A stretch of 64,000 bases of DNA, from assembly GCF_019565505.1 (NCBI RefSeq), contig NZ_CP067378.1, positions 62,001-126,000 on the forward strand, written 5' to 3'. This DNA is from Flavobacterium davisii. GTDB taxonomy: Bacteria > Bacteroidota > Bacteroidia > Flavobacteriales > Flavobacteriaceae. Below, in pieces: positions 41,363 through 50,398 of the stretch. The notes beneath the pieces are model-generated. The model was given only the letters and a program-made list of their open reading frames with translations, made no database searches and was not told where the DNA came from. The number at the start of each line of letters is the position of its first letter. The stretch's first letter is position 1. The translations under genes were made by a program, and so were the position numbers.

Positions 41363-41962
41363 CTACATCTTATTTACTTCAATACTTATATCACCTAACA
41401 AGAGATTTCCTTCTACGACAATTTTTCTCTTGAAAATTGTTTTACTATTTTGTTGAATCTTTAAAGTATAATTTCCTTTCTTTTCAATCAATTCAAACTC
41501 ACCTAGATCATTTGAATAGACTTTTTTGGAAGAAGTCGTTGATGTTAATTTAATTTTTAAGGATGGTAAAGGTTGATTATTTTTATCAATAATTCTTCCT
41601 TTTATTACATACCAACTTTCTTTAGAAATTGATATTTTTTCTTGAGATATATTCTCAATGTTGTTTAGAACAAGAGTTCCTATATTTACATTTTCATTCA
41701 AGATTAGCTTTTTCTTCAATAAAACCTTTTCATCTTTTACAACTTCTAAATCAAACTTTCCTTTCTGTTCTGTTATTGCAAAGAAACCATCTTCATTTGT
41801 GTAGGTATTTTTTAATGACGTATTATCTGAAGCTGTTAGATAAACTTCTGTCATTTGAAGAGGGACATTATTTTTATCTACAATTTTTCCTGAAATTTCA
41901 ATTTGTGCTACTGATATGGTTGGTAATATTGCTAGTATTAAATTTTGTTTGATTGTTTTCAT
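41363..41962 (-). CDS. Secreted protein with two carboxypeptidase-regulatory-like (beta-sandwich) domains
   Basis: 199 aa. Signal peptide (ILPTISVAQ) and two copies of the motif G-(K/R)IIDKNN-x-PL with Asp/Glu-Asp-Gly-x-F (NEDGFFAI, NDLGEFEL). These domains usually sit at the N-terminus of TonB-dependent receptors, but here no barrel follows in frame. The gene lies 13 bases upstream of the broken barrel gene and may be a duplicated 5' piece or an independent cell-surface protein. Confidence 0.7.
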   Translation of the reverse strand: MKTIKQNLILAILPTISVAQIEISGKIVDKNNVPLQMTEVYLTASDNTSLKNTYTNEDGFFAITEQKGKFDLEVVKDEKVLLKKKLILNENVNIGTLVLNNIENISQEKISISKESWYVIKGRIIDKNNQPLPSLKIKLTSTTSSKKVYSNDLGEFELIEKKGNYTLKIQQNSKTIFKRKIVVEGNLLLGDISIEVNKM

Positions 41963-42126
41963 TAGTTTATTTATTTTGTAGAGATAAAGTTGAAATTAAA
42001 ATATAATTTTGTTCATGATTATCTAAAATTAATACATAAATCTTAGATACTTGTCTATTTCATTTATTAATTTTAAAAATATACTATTTTAATCCTAAAA
42101 GGTATTCTTTAGAAGCTCAAAGCTAG

Positions 42127-42297
42127 TTAGGCAGTTGCCACTGTTTTATCCCCCATTTTAAAAATTTCCATGCGCTCCGTAGGAGTAAGCCCTTGCAAAA
42201 AAGGAGCTAATAACCTTTTGCATTCTTTCAGTTTAGTTTGCACTTCGTCTAAAACACTTTGTGGTATTTCAAGACTGATTTGATTTTTTGTCCCCAT
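42127..42297 (-). CDS. Small 56-aa conserved-looking protein, probably truncated
   Basis: Starts MGTKNQISLEIPQSVLDEV and ends GDKTVATA. It is amphipathic and helical. I recall longer flavobacterial proteins with this start that continue for about 60 more residues after VATV, so this is probably cut short at its TAA. Function unknown. It lies apart from neighbours by about 165 bases on one side. Confidence 0.5.
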   Translation of the reverse strand: MGTKNQISLEIPQSVLDEVQTKLKECKRLLAPFLQGLTPTERMEIFKMGDKTVATA

Positions 42298-42445
42298 AGT
42301 TTATATTTGTTTTTGATTATCCCCTACCCAATCAACAAACAATGCTGAAAAAAAGATTAAAAGGCTTTCTTGCTTTTATATCTTTGCTTAAAATTGCGAT
42401 GCAAAGTAATGGGAGGAGATTGGGTTGTGCAAATGCAAGTGTTAT

Positions 42446-42484
42446 CAATTTATAAATTGAAAAGAACAGTTTATAAATTGAAAA
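42446..42484. promoter_or_regulatory. Two TTTATAAATTG operators 21 bases apart before the AraC-TPR gene
   Basis: Copy 1, CAATTTATAAATTGAAAA (42446-42463), contains a 14-base perfect palindrome. Copy 2, TTTATAAATTGAAAA, is at 42470-42484. Starts of the shared core are 21 bases apart (two helical turns). They are 32 bases and more before the regulator ATG, so probably bound by the regulator itself. Confidence 0.5.
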
Positions 42485-42515
42485 AAATTTAAACTTATAA
42501 AAATTTGTATTTCAG

Positions 42516-44285
42516 ATGTTTAAAAAAAATATAATTATATTATCTTTTTTTCTGTTTGTTCATACATTACAATCAAAAAGTATAAATACGGATCCGTCAC
42601 ATAATGAAAAGACCGATATAACTATTGATTTGAATATTCTCTTTGATAAATATTATATTTTAAGTTCTGATAGAAAACAACAATTAATGATTGCTAATAG
42701 ATACCTGACTTTAGCAAAAAAAAGCAAAGCCCCTAAATACCTTATTACAGGTTATACTCTTATTGCCAATAGTCTTGATTTTAAAAAAGGAAAAATTTTT
42801 ATAGATAGCTTAAATACAATAGAATGTAAAAATGATGAAAATTGTACACTTTTAAAATTAAGTAATCGAGGTGCTTTTTTTTATCAAAACAGATATTATA
42901 GAGAGGCTCTAGATGAATATATAAAGGCGAATGATTATTTTAGAAAACTAAAATTAAAAACAACTGATTTACATATAGGTATTAAGGATGCCATTGCCAG
43001 AATAAAAAATATTCAAGGAAGAACAAATGAAGCATTAAAAATTTATCTTGAAAACGAAAAATATCTGAAGAAAACTATAGGGACTACGAATGAAAATTTA
43101 TATACCGATTGCCTTTTTTCGATCACCGAATGTTATAATAAACTTCAATTAACTAATGAAAACGAAAAAATAATAGCAAAAGGGCTAGCACTTACAAAAA
43201 GTAATAATGACCACAATAGTCATAATTATTTTGTTTTTGCAAAAGCAAAGAACAACTATAATTTAAAACAATATAGAGAAGCGTTGACGCAATTTTACAC
43301 TATCCTTCCTGTATTTTCAAAAAATGACGATTATATTAATTATGCAGAATGCTGCTTTTATATTGGGAAAATAAATGAATTCAGCAATAATAAAAAATTA
43401 GCAATAAATTATTACATAAAAGTAGATTCGATATTAAATCAAAAAAAATATGCTTATTCCGAACTGAAAAACATTTACCCAATACTTATAAAATATTTTG
43501 AAAAAAATAGAAACTTCAATACATCCTATTATTTTAGTAAACAACTTATTAAAGCTGATAGTATATTACAAAGAAATTATGAGTACATAGTTGATAAAAC
43601 TCATACAAAATTTGATATTCCAGAAATGGAGGAGAAAAAAGAAAAAGAATTTTCTAAAATTAAAATCAGTCTTACAACTATTATTATATGTATACTTTTC
43701 ATTACATCTGTATTAGCATATATTTTCAATGAACATAGAAAAAAGAAAAAAACGCAACTTATAGAACAATATCGTAAATTTCAAAAACTACTATCCGAAA
43801 AGGAAACGCTTGAAAATAAGCTCGATTCTTTGGAACATTTAAAAGTTGCGACTGTTGAAAAAAATAAAAGAAGTGAAACAATTTTAGAATTGAAAGATAA
43901 GTCTTTACTAGACGAACTACTTATTAAAAATCTATTAGAAGGACTTAGCCTATTTGAAGAAAATCACTGCTACACTAACCCAGAATGCTCCCTTGATTCA
44001 TTAGCGAATGATTTAAAAACTAATACAACATATCTTTCTCATGTTATAAATAAATATAAGAAGACAAACTTTTCGAATTATATTCACGATTTACGAATTA
44101 ATTACTTTATTCAATTATTAAAAAAAGACAAAAAATTCCAAAATTATTCCATACAGGCTTTAGCTCAAGAAATAGGCTATAAAAACCATTCCACTTTTAC
44201 TAGAATTTTCAATACCAAAGCAGGGATGACACCCTCAATGTACATAAAAGCTTACAAAGAAGATAAATTGCTTGATAATTTATAA
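42516..44285 (+). CDS. TPR-transmembrane-AraC transcription regulator
   Basis: 589 aa. Signal or anchor at 1-20, TPR helices about 50-355, a membrane helix 383-404, a coiled coil about 408-455 and a C-terminal AraC HTH (about 485-582; FQNYSIQALAQEIGYKNHSTFTRIFNTKAGMTP). The layout puts the TPR sensor outside the cytoplasm and the DNA-binding domain inside. Such proteins are known one-component sensors in Bacteroidota. Repeated TTTATAAATTG sites flank it. It lies upstream of a double-glycine peptide and an S8 protease. Confidence 0.85.
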   Translation: MFKKNIIILSFFLFVHTLQSKSINTDPSHNEKTDITIDLNILFDKYYILSSDRKQQLMIANRYLTLAKKSKAPKYLITGYTLIANSLDFKKGKIFIDSLNTIECKNDENCTLLKLSNRGAFFYQNRYYREALDEYIKANDYFRKLKLKTTDLHIGIKDAIARIKNIQGRTNEALKIYLENEKYLKKTIGTTNENLYTDCLFSITECYNKLQLTNENEKIIAKGLALTKSNNDHNSHNYFVFAKAKNNYNLKQYREALTQFYTILPVFSKNDDYINYAECCFYIGKINEFSNNKKLAINYYIKVDSILNQKKYAYSELKNIYPILIKYFEKNRNFNTSYYFSKQLIKADSILQRNYEYIVDKTHTKFDIPEMEEKKEKEFSKIKISLTTIIICILFITSVLAYIFNEHRKKKKTQLIEQYRKFQKLLSEKETLENKLDSLEHLKVATVEKNKRSETILELKDKSLLDELLIKNLLEGLSLFEENHCYTNPECSLDSLANDLKTNTTYLSHVINKYKKTNFSNYIHDLRINYFIQLLKKDKKFQNYSIQALAQEIGYKNHSTFTRIFNTKAGMTPSMYIKAYKEDKLLDNL

Positions 44286-44291
44286 ATTGAA
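44279..44291. promoter_or_regulatory. Third TTTATAAATTGAA copy before the leader-peptide gene
   Basis: Overlaps the AraC-TPR stop codon and lies 66 bases before the peptide ATG. Identical in core to the pair at 42446-42484, which suggests co-regulation of regulator and peptide. Confidence 0.45.
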
Positions 44292-44356
44292 TATATTAAT
44301 ACTTTGAAAGAATATAGACTTAACAGAACTTTGTAAAAAATAAAAGTTTTATTACA

Positions 44357-44511
44357 ATGAAAAACAAAAAAAGAAATCAAAGAATTTAAATTTCAAAGCA
44401 TTAATCAATGTTGAGAAATAAGTAATTAGTGGAGGAACAAACACCTTATATACCGATAGTGATGGAGGAGGACATGAAAAACCAATTATTGCTATTAGTA
44501 GACCACGTTAA
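44357..44511 (+). pseudogene. Broken double-glycine leader peptide (bacteriocin/RiPP-like precursor)
   Basis: Adding one A to the run at 44366-44372 gives MKNKKKSKNLNFKALINVEK, then TAA (44419-44421), then VISGG followed by a 24-residue core (TNTLYTDSDGGGHEKPII, then AISRPR). The basic leader with a Gly-Gly cleavage site is typical of peptides exported by C39-type transporters. The stop would be removed by one T-to-A reversal (TTA, Leu). A hairpin follows immediately. Product, transporter and modification are unknown; no transporter is in the window. Confidence 0.45.
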
Positions 44512-44515
44512 AACG

Positions 44516-44538
44516 AACCCGACTTTATGTGTCGGGTT
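44516..44538 (+). terminator. Hairpin after the leader-peptide gene
   Basis: Perfect 8-bp stem AACCCGAC/GTCGGGTT with a 7-base loop, 4 bases after the peptide stop. It separates the peptide from the S8 protease gene, which starts 57 bases on. Confidence 0.6.
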
Positions 44539-44595
44539 GTCTGTAACTCTCAACCAATCTAAAATTGAGCTAATTTTTTTAAACCAAATATTCCA

Positions 44596-46284
44596 ATGCT
44601 TGTTAATTCCTTAAAGGTATATTTTTCTGTTATCTTTATTTGTCTAAATAGTACTATTATCAATGGACAAGAAACTAAAAATTCTATCAATACACCCATA
44701 TTTGATGTTAACAACTGGCAGCATCTTGATTTAGAAGCAAACGGAATTATGGGGATTAGCCTAGATAAAACTTATAGTAAAATCTTAAAAAAAAGTAAAG
44801 CAACTCCTATTATAGTTGCTGTTATTGATAGCTACATTGATAGTTCAAATCCTGATATTATACATCAAATTTGGAAAAATACCAAAGAAATTCCTAACAA
44901 TGGCATTGATGATGATGATAACGGGTATATTGATGACATACAAGGTTGGAATTTCATGGGAAATAGAAAAGGTGATTGTGTAGCTTATCTAAATACTGAT
45001 TCACAAAGAAGATTAAAACTTTTATATGCAAAATATAAAGATAGTGTCTCTATAAAAAAAAATAAAAACGATTCCATTCGTCACTCCAAAGCCCTAGCTT
45101 CGCAAAAAAATCAAATCGCTGAACATAAACAAATAGTGAATGCTCAAGATTACTATAGTACTGCCTATCCAGCTGCAATGAAAAGAATAAAAGAATTTTT
45201 TCCTAATGGAAATTACACTCTTAAAGAAATAGACAGCTTATCAGTAATATATAAAGATTCTAAAGATACTGCAATACAGGATGATTTATATTTTATAAAA
45301 AACATTAAAGCTTATAATCTAGACGTTAGCTATTTTAAAAAATTTGCCATTAAAGCAGACTATTTAAAAAATACATTACTCAATCCTAATTACAACGATC
45401 GTAAAATAATAGGTGATAATGAAAACGATATAAATGATCATAATTACGGTAATCCTTTTACTTGGAAACTTCCAGAACTCTACGCACACAATACTTATAT
45501 GACAGGTGTTATTGCAGGTAACAGAAATAATACTTTAGGAGCAAAAGGTATAATGGATACCAAAATTAAAATAATACCCATAACAATAATGCCGGATGAA
45601 GGATCGATGACAGACAAAGACTTGCATTATGCTATAAAATATGCCGTTGATAATGGAGCAAAGGTAATAAATATGAGTTTTGGTAAATTACACCCTATAT
45701 ATCCAGAATGGATAAAACAAGCAATTATATATGCTGCAAAGAAAGATGTCCTTTTAGTGGTATCCGCAGGTAATGATCGTAAAAATATAGATTTACTCGC
45801 ACAATATCCTAATGATTATGATTTTGAAAACTTTATAAAAGGGAAAGAATATGTAAAAAATCTTATTGTAGTAGCTGGAAACACACCACATGCTAATCAA
45901 AATTTAGTATATGAGTCTAGTAATTATGGTAAAAGAAATGTAGATGTTTTTGCTCCAGCATCTGAAATAAAAACCATTGAAGTATTCTCTGGAGAACATA
46001 TCGGAGAAGGTACTTCTTATTCAGCTGCTATAACCTCAGGTCTTGCTGCATTAATTCGATCGCATTACCCAAAACTTACTGCAGAGGTAGTGAAAAAGAT
46101 TATCATGGACTCTGCTATTAAACTTGATCTTATGGTTCAAGTTCCTGGTGAAAAAGAAGGCGTTTTGAAACCCTTCAGTGAATTATCTAAATCTGGCGGC
46201 GTGGTAAATGCCTATAATGCTATGTTAATGGCTAAGGAGAAAAATAAGAGAATAAAACAGTCAAATGTTTTTAAAAAAAATTAA
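44596..46284 (+). CDS. Secreted subtilisin-like S8 serine protease
   Basis: 562 aa with a signal peptide (...TIINGQ). The catalytic Asp is in VAVIDSYID (Asp78), the His in AHNTYMTGVIAG and the Ser in GEGTSYSAAITSG. A 200-residue charged insertion separates the Asp and His regions. No T9SS domain is seen at the C-terminus (ends ...KQSNVFKKN), so it may stay periplasmic. Right after a double-glycine peptide gene, it could mature that peptide. This is inference. Confidence 0.85.
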   Translation: MLVNSLKVYFSVIFICLNSTIINGQETKNSINTPIFDVNNWQHLDLEANGIMGISLDKTYSKILKKSKATPIIVAVIDSYIDSSNPDIIHQIWKNTKEIPNNGIDDDDNGYIDDIQGWNFMGNRKGDCVAYLNTDSQRRLKLLYAKYKDSVSIKKNKNDSIRHSKALASQKNQIAEHKQIVNAQDYYSTAYPAAMKRIKEFFPNGNYTLKEIDSLSVIYKDSKDTAIQDDLYFIKNIKAYNLDVSYFKKFAIKADYLKNTLLNPNYNDRKIIGDNENDINDHNYGNPFTWKLPELYAHNTYMTGVIAGNRNNTLGAKGIMDTKIKIIPITIMPDEGSMTDKDLHYAIKYAVDNGAKVINMSFGKLHPIYPEWIKQAIIYAAKKDVLLVVSAGNDRKNIDLLAQYPNDYDFENFIKGKEYVKNLIVVAGNTPHANQNLVYESSNYGKRNVDVFAPASEIKTIEVFSGEHIGEGTSYSAAITSGLAALIRSHYPKLTAEVVKKIIMDSAIKLDLMVQVPGEKEGVLKPFSELSKSGGVVNAYNAMLMAKEKNKRIKQSNVFKKN

Positions 46285-46307
46285 TACTCCCCATAGTACA
46301 TTATCTA

Positions 46308-46960
46308 AAAATGGTTGCTAATTTTTGGCTTAGAAGCGGTGATAGTAGTTCTGCCAATAATTTTGTTGGTTTTTTAGAAGATACAATGGCTAATTTTGGA
46401 ACTAAAAAAGTAGGTTTAGTTCGATTGGATAGCGGATTTTTTCAAAAAGATATTTTGGATTATTTAGAACAAAAAGCACTTAATTACATTGTTGCTGTAC
46501 GCTTTACACACCCTATTCAAAACCTTATTAACAAGCAAGATTTATGGATAAGTGTAATTATTAGGATAAAAACAGAAGAATTATAATTGTTAGACAAAAA
46601 ATCTCAAAGCCTCCAAATACTACAGGAAGAACATTAAGCTTATTCCCAGAAGATGAAATACATAGAAATTACAGATACTCAGCCTATAGTACAAATGTAG
46701 AATATGCCGCTACAGACGTATGGAGAAACTATAGACAAAGAGGGGATGCTGAAAATAGAATCAAAGAATTAAAATCAGATTTTGGTGCTGAAAGTTTTAA
46801 TCTTAAAGATTTTTTTCCATTGGGATTATCCTATTGACTGGACTAAGGAAATTCCTAATGCGGAATCTGGGTTTAACTTACAACGGTCAGGTCAAATAGT
46901 GGCTATTAGATCTAAAATTTTAAAATTGTGGGGATATTTGGAAAACAAAAAACCCTAACT
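46308..46960 (+). pseudogene. IS1380-family transposase remnant
   Basis: Only the C-terminal half is present: LVRLDSGFFQKDILDYLEQKA, then after a frame shift near 46577 YRYSAYSTN, VWRNYRQRGDAENRIKELK and DFGAESFNLKDF, motifs typical of IS1380 transposases. Similarity to the family breaks at about 46836, where a dispersed-repeat fragment (46855-46880) follows. The closing SKILKLWGYLENKKP may be its tail. No terminal repeats found. Confidence 0.7.
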
Positions 46961-46983
46961 CCTTTGTTTAGAAGGGTTAGGGT
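46952..46983. terminator. Terminator hairpin ACCCTAAC/GTTAGGGT after tRNA-Ser
   Basis: 8-bp perfect stem extended by CCTT/AAGG. On the - strand a TTTTTTG tail follows. It lies 11 bases after the 3' end of the tRNA gene. Confidence 0.7.
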
Positions 46984-46993
46984 GTTAAACCTG

Positions 46994-47078
46994 CGGAGAA
47001 AGAGGGATTCGAACCCCCGGACCTGTTACAGTCAACAGTTTTCAAGACTGCCGCATTCGACCACTCTGCCATTTCTCC
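46994..47078 (-). tRNA. tRNA-Ser (anticodon UGA)
   Basis: 85 bases on the - strand. Acceptor arms GGAGAAA/TTTCTCC pair. The anticodon loop CTTGAAA gives UGA. A long variable arm (TGTTGACTGTAACA region) is as expected for type II tRNA-Ser. The T-loop is GGTTCGAATCC. CCA is not encoded as a full triplet. Confidence 0.95.
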
Positions 47079-47170
47079 AGTAAAACTCGCTATACTTCTG
47101 TATCGCGAGTGCAAATATAAGATAGTTTTTTATTTATACAAACTTTTATTTTAAAAAAATATATAAATTT

Positions 47171-48303
47171 TTAATATTTTACATATTCTATTATTTCCAA
47201 TCCATAACCTATCATTCCTACTCGTTTTCCTACTTCTGTATTAGATACTAAACGAATTTTTGTTATATCTATATCATGAAGGATTTGAGCTCCTATCCCA
47301 TAGTCTTTACTATCAATTACTATTTTAGGTGCTTTCATCTCTCCTTGTTGCTGTAATTCTTTTAATTCTGTAATACGATTTAAAAGACTTATTGTTTGTA
47401 TATCTTGGTTAATAAAAATAACAGCTCCTTTACCTTGTTCATTAATAACTCGGAACATATCATCTAATTGTTTATCAACATTATTTGTCAATGTTCCTAA
47501 TAGATCATTATTAACTTGAGATGAATTAATTCTGGTTAGAACAGCTTCTCCTGAATTCCAAGTTCCTTTCGTTAAGGCAATATGAATTTGCTTATTAGTA
47601 ATTTGTTCGTAAGCTCTTAAGCGGAAAATGCCAAATCGAGTTTGTATATCAAAATCTTCCTTTTTACAATCAAACTATCATGTTGCATTCTGTAAGCCAC
47701 CAAATCCTCTATAGAAACTAATTTTAAATTAAATTTTTGAGCTACTTCTACTAGTTGAGGTAATCTAGCCATAGTACCATCTTCATTCATAATTTCTACA
47801 ATAACGCCAGCAGGTTTTAAACCCGCTAAACGAGCAAAATCTATGGCTGCTTCTGTATGTCCTGTACGACGTAAGACACCTCCTTTTTTTGCTATTAAAG
47901 GAAAAATATGACCTGGACGGGCTAAATCAAAAGGCTTCGTATCAGGATTTACTAATGCTTGAACTGTTTTAGCTCTATCAGAAGCTGATATACCTGTAGT
48001 AACGCCATGTCCTTTTAAGTCTACAGAAACAGTAAAAGCCGTTTCCATGTGATCTGTATTATTCGTTACCATGGGATTAAGTCCTAATTCTTTGCAACGT
48101 GTTTCTGTTAGTGGTGCACAAATAAGTCCTCTACCATAGGTAGCCATGAAATTTACCATTTCAGGTGTAATCTTTTCGGCTGCGGCAAGAAAATCGCCTT
48201 CGTTTTCTCTATCTTCATCATCAACGACAATAATTACTTTTCCTTGGCGAATATCTTCTATTGCTTCTTCAATGGTATTTAATTTAATGGTTTGTGTTTC
48301 CAT
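47171..48303 (-). CDS. ribB: 3,4-dihydroxy-2-butanone-4-phosphate synthase with degenerate GTP-cyclohydrolase-II domain (1-base deletion)
   Basis: About 377 aa. The N-terminal RibB domain is complete: [12 protein letters not shown] (catalytic acidic cluster), [25 protein letters not shown] and [17 protein letters not shown]. The frame breaks at 47659 (A run); adding an A joins it to the RibA-like part. There the zinc-binding CxxxxxCxC region of active RibA is replaced by [21 protein letters not shown] with no Cys, so this domain is probably structural. RibB makes the four-carbon unit of riboflavin. The missing RibA activity should be encoded elsewhere. Confidence 0.88.
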
Positions 48304-48305
48304 TT

Positions 48306-49745
48306 TTATTTTTTTTTGAGTTGTGTTAGTTTTGTATATATAATCTTAAATGGTTCTGTAATAAAATCAAAATTAACGTCTCCGTTATCATTAACTGCTT
48401 TTTTAGTTAAATAAATAGCTAAAGGAGTTAATATTAGAGAAGCTAGAGAAGCTCCTAAAAAAACGGGTATTTGGGATTCTTGTGCCATTTTTTTACTAAA
48501 TGTATTCATAAAATGAAACGAAATAAAAATAAGCATAGCAAATACAATAGGTAATCCTAATCCTCCTTTACGAATAATGGCTCCTAATGGTGCCCCTATA
48601 AAAAACATAAGTATACAGGCATAACTAAAAGTAAACTTTTCAAAAATGGCATTTAAATAACCATTTATTTCTTTTTCTTTTGAGAGCATTGCAAATTCAT
48701 ACATCTCTAAATTACTTTTAGTACTTATTAAATCACTTTCAGCTACATTTAATACATTAATTTTAGATGAATTGTTTTTAACAATGCGTAATAAATCTGT
48801 TTTCTTTGTGTTCTTAATTTTTAATGTATCTACATTATAATCATTTGTAATTCCAAGACGTTGATAATTATTATCTGCAAGTGCAATGAGTTCTTTATTA
48901 TAATTAGCTCTTAAGGAATCTGCCGTATATTTTAAATCATTAATTTTAAGCATTGCATCAGAATTTTTTAATTCATCTTTCAAGGCTTCATTAGTATTTA
49001 GTTTAGATAAATCAATATTGATTGTATACTTTTTAAAAAAAACTTTTACGAAGGGTAGCTTCCGGCGTTGCTCATAATCAACAGGACTAACGTCCTCATA
49101 ATAGTAGCCTTCTTTTAAGATTAATTGTAGCAAATCATTAGACTCTGATGATAACAAAAGACCTTCTTTTGATTTGATTACTGTTTTTGCTCCTTCTCCT
49201 TGATTTGACTTTTTATGTATCGTAACGTTTTTAAGTTTTTCTCCTTTTTCTCCTTCCTTTTTTTCGACTTTTATATTAAATTCTCCTATATCACAAAATT
49301 GACCTTCAGCAATAGCTAATGCTGGCTTTACTTGTGCTAAATTTCGTCTAAAATTGGTAAACTTATATTCTGAATAAGGTATAACATTATTAGCAAAAAA
49401 GAAAGCTATTATACTTAAACCAAAAATGAATACTAATAAAATTTTTAAACTTCTAAAGAAGGAAACGCCTGCTGATTTCATAGCAGCAAATTCATAATGT
49501 TCTGCTAAATCCCCAAATGTCATAATAGAAGCCAACAATACTGTTAAAGGTATTACCATAGGCATCAGCTTAGGGGTTGCAAAAATTAAAAACTTGGTAA
49601 TCATAAAAAAATCAAGGTCTTTACCTGCTAATTCAGATATAAATAACCAAACAGTTTGTAAAATAAATATAAAAAACAAGATTACAAATACGGAAGTAAA
49701 TGTAATCAAGAAGGACTTAAGTAAATATCGGTCTAGGATTTTCAT
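48306..49745 (-). CDS. LptF/LptG-family (YjgP/YjgQ) LPS transport permease
   Basis: 479 aa from [16 protein letters not shown], the usual start of the family. Three N-terminal helices, a long periplasmic region (about 130-360) and three C-terminal helices ([21 protein letters not shown]). It is a membrane part of the Lpt ABC transporter that extracts lipopolysaccharide. As given, the reading frame also runs without a stop from the upstream lolA gene, but the ATG at 49745 and the family N-terminus support a separate protein. It ends 3 bases before ribB. Confidence 0.85.
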   Translation of the reverse strand: MKILDRYLLKSFLITFTSVFVILFFIFILQTVWLFISELAGKDLDFFMITKFLIFATPKLMPMVIPLTVLLASIMTFGDLAEHYEFAAMKSAGVSFFRSLKILLVFIFGLSIIAFFFANNVIPYSEYKFTNFRRNLAQVKPALAIAEGQFCDIGEFNIKVEKKEGEKGEKLKNVTIHKKSNQGEGAKTVIKSKEGLLLSSESNDLLQLILKEGYYYEDVSPVDYEQRRKLPFVKVFFKKYTINIDLSKLNTNEALKDELKNSDAMLKINDLKYTADSLRANYNKELIALADNNYQRLGITNDYNVDTLKIKNTKKTDLLRIVKNNSSKINVLNVAESDLISTKSNLEMYEFAMLSKEKEINGYLNAIFEKFTFSYACILMFFIGAPLGAIIRKGGLGLPIVFAMLIFISFHFMNTFSKKMAQESQIPVFLGASLASLILTPLAIYLTKKAVNDNGDVNFDFITEPFKIIYTKLTQLKKK

Positions 49746-49753
49746 TCGTAAGA

Positions 49754-50393
49754 TTAATCCGAAGTTATTGATGTAATAATTGGGGTATTTTGCTTTCACA
49801 AAGGTAAAATAGTTTTTAGGTAAAGCTCCATTTGTTTTTAGAGAATTAACTGTTAACGTTACTTTTGTTCCATTTTTATTTAAAGTAATCGTATTATAAA
49901 TTAGTTGAGTTGCTATATCAACTCCCACTAAAATTTGTTTACGATCATCTTTAGATCCTATTGGTGTCAACTTTATATATTGAATTTTTTTACCTTTAAT
50001 ACTTTGATTTATGTCCCAATTATATTTAAAACCATTATTAAAGAAGGTCAACATTTTTGCTGGAGTATCTGCTTCTTCTTCATTTCTCACTTTTGCAATT
50101 GAAACTTCTTCATCTTCTTTTGATATTGTATATACTTTTGCTCCATCACAAATTTTAGTAACGCCCATAAAATTCAAAAGATATTTATTGTCAGACAAGG
50201 TAACATTTCCTTTACTATCTTGATTAATTCCTTCTTTAGCGTTTTGTAAATTATATTTAAAATCTACTTGAATAGTTTTAAAAGACTTAACCTTTGCCGC
50301 CACTTTATCTAATAAAGCTTTTGCTTTTGCATCATTTTGGGCTTGTAAATTAATAGAAGTTAAGGCTAATAATAATACAATTATTCTTTTCAT
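49754..50393 (-). CDS. lolA: LolA-like outer-membrane lipoprotein carrier
   Basis: About 212 aa with signal peptide (NLQAQ). LolA features are present: AKALLDKVAAKVKSFKTIQVDF, the SDNKYLLNFMG hook and GVDIATQLIYNTIT. In the given sequence the end reads on into the LptF/G permease ([13 protein letters not shown]). Removing one G from the GG at 49759-49760 gives ...INNFD and TAA at 49754-49756, nine bases before the permease ATG. LolA shuttles lipoproteins across the periplasm. Its neighbour moves LPS, so both serve the outer membrane. The fusion is probably a sequence error. Confidence 0.75.
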
Positions 50394-50398
50394 TTTAT

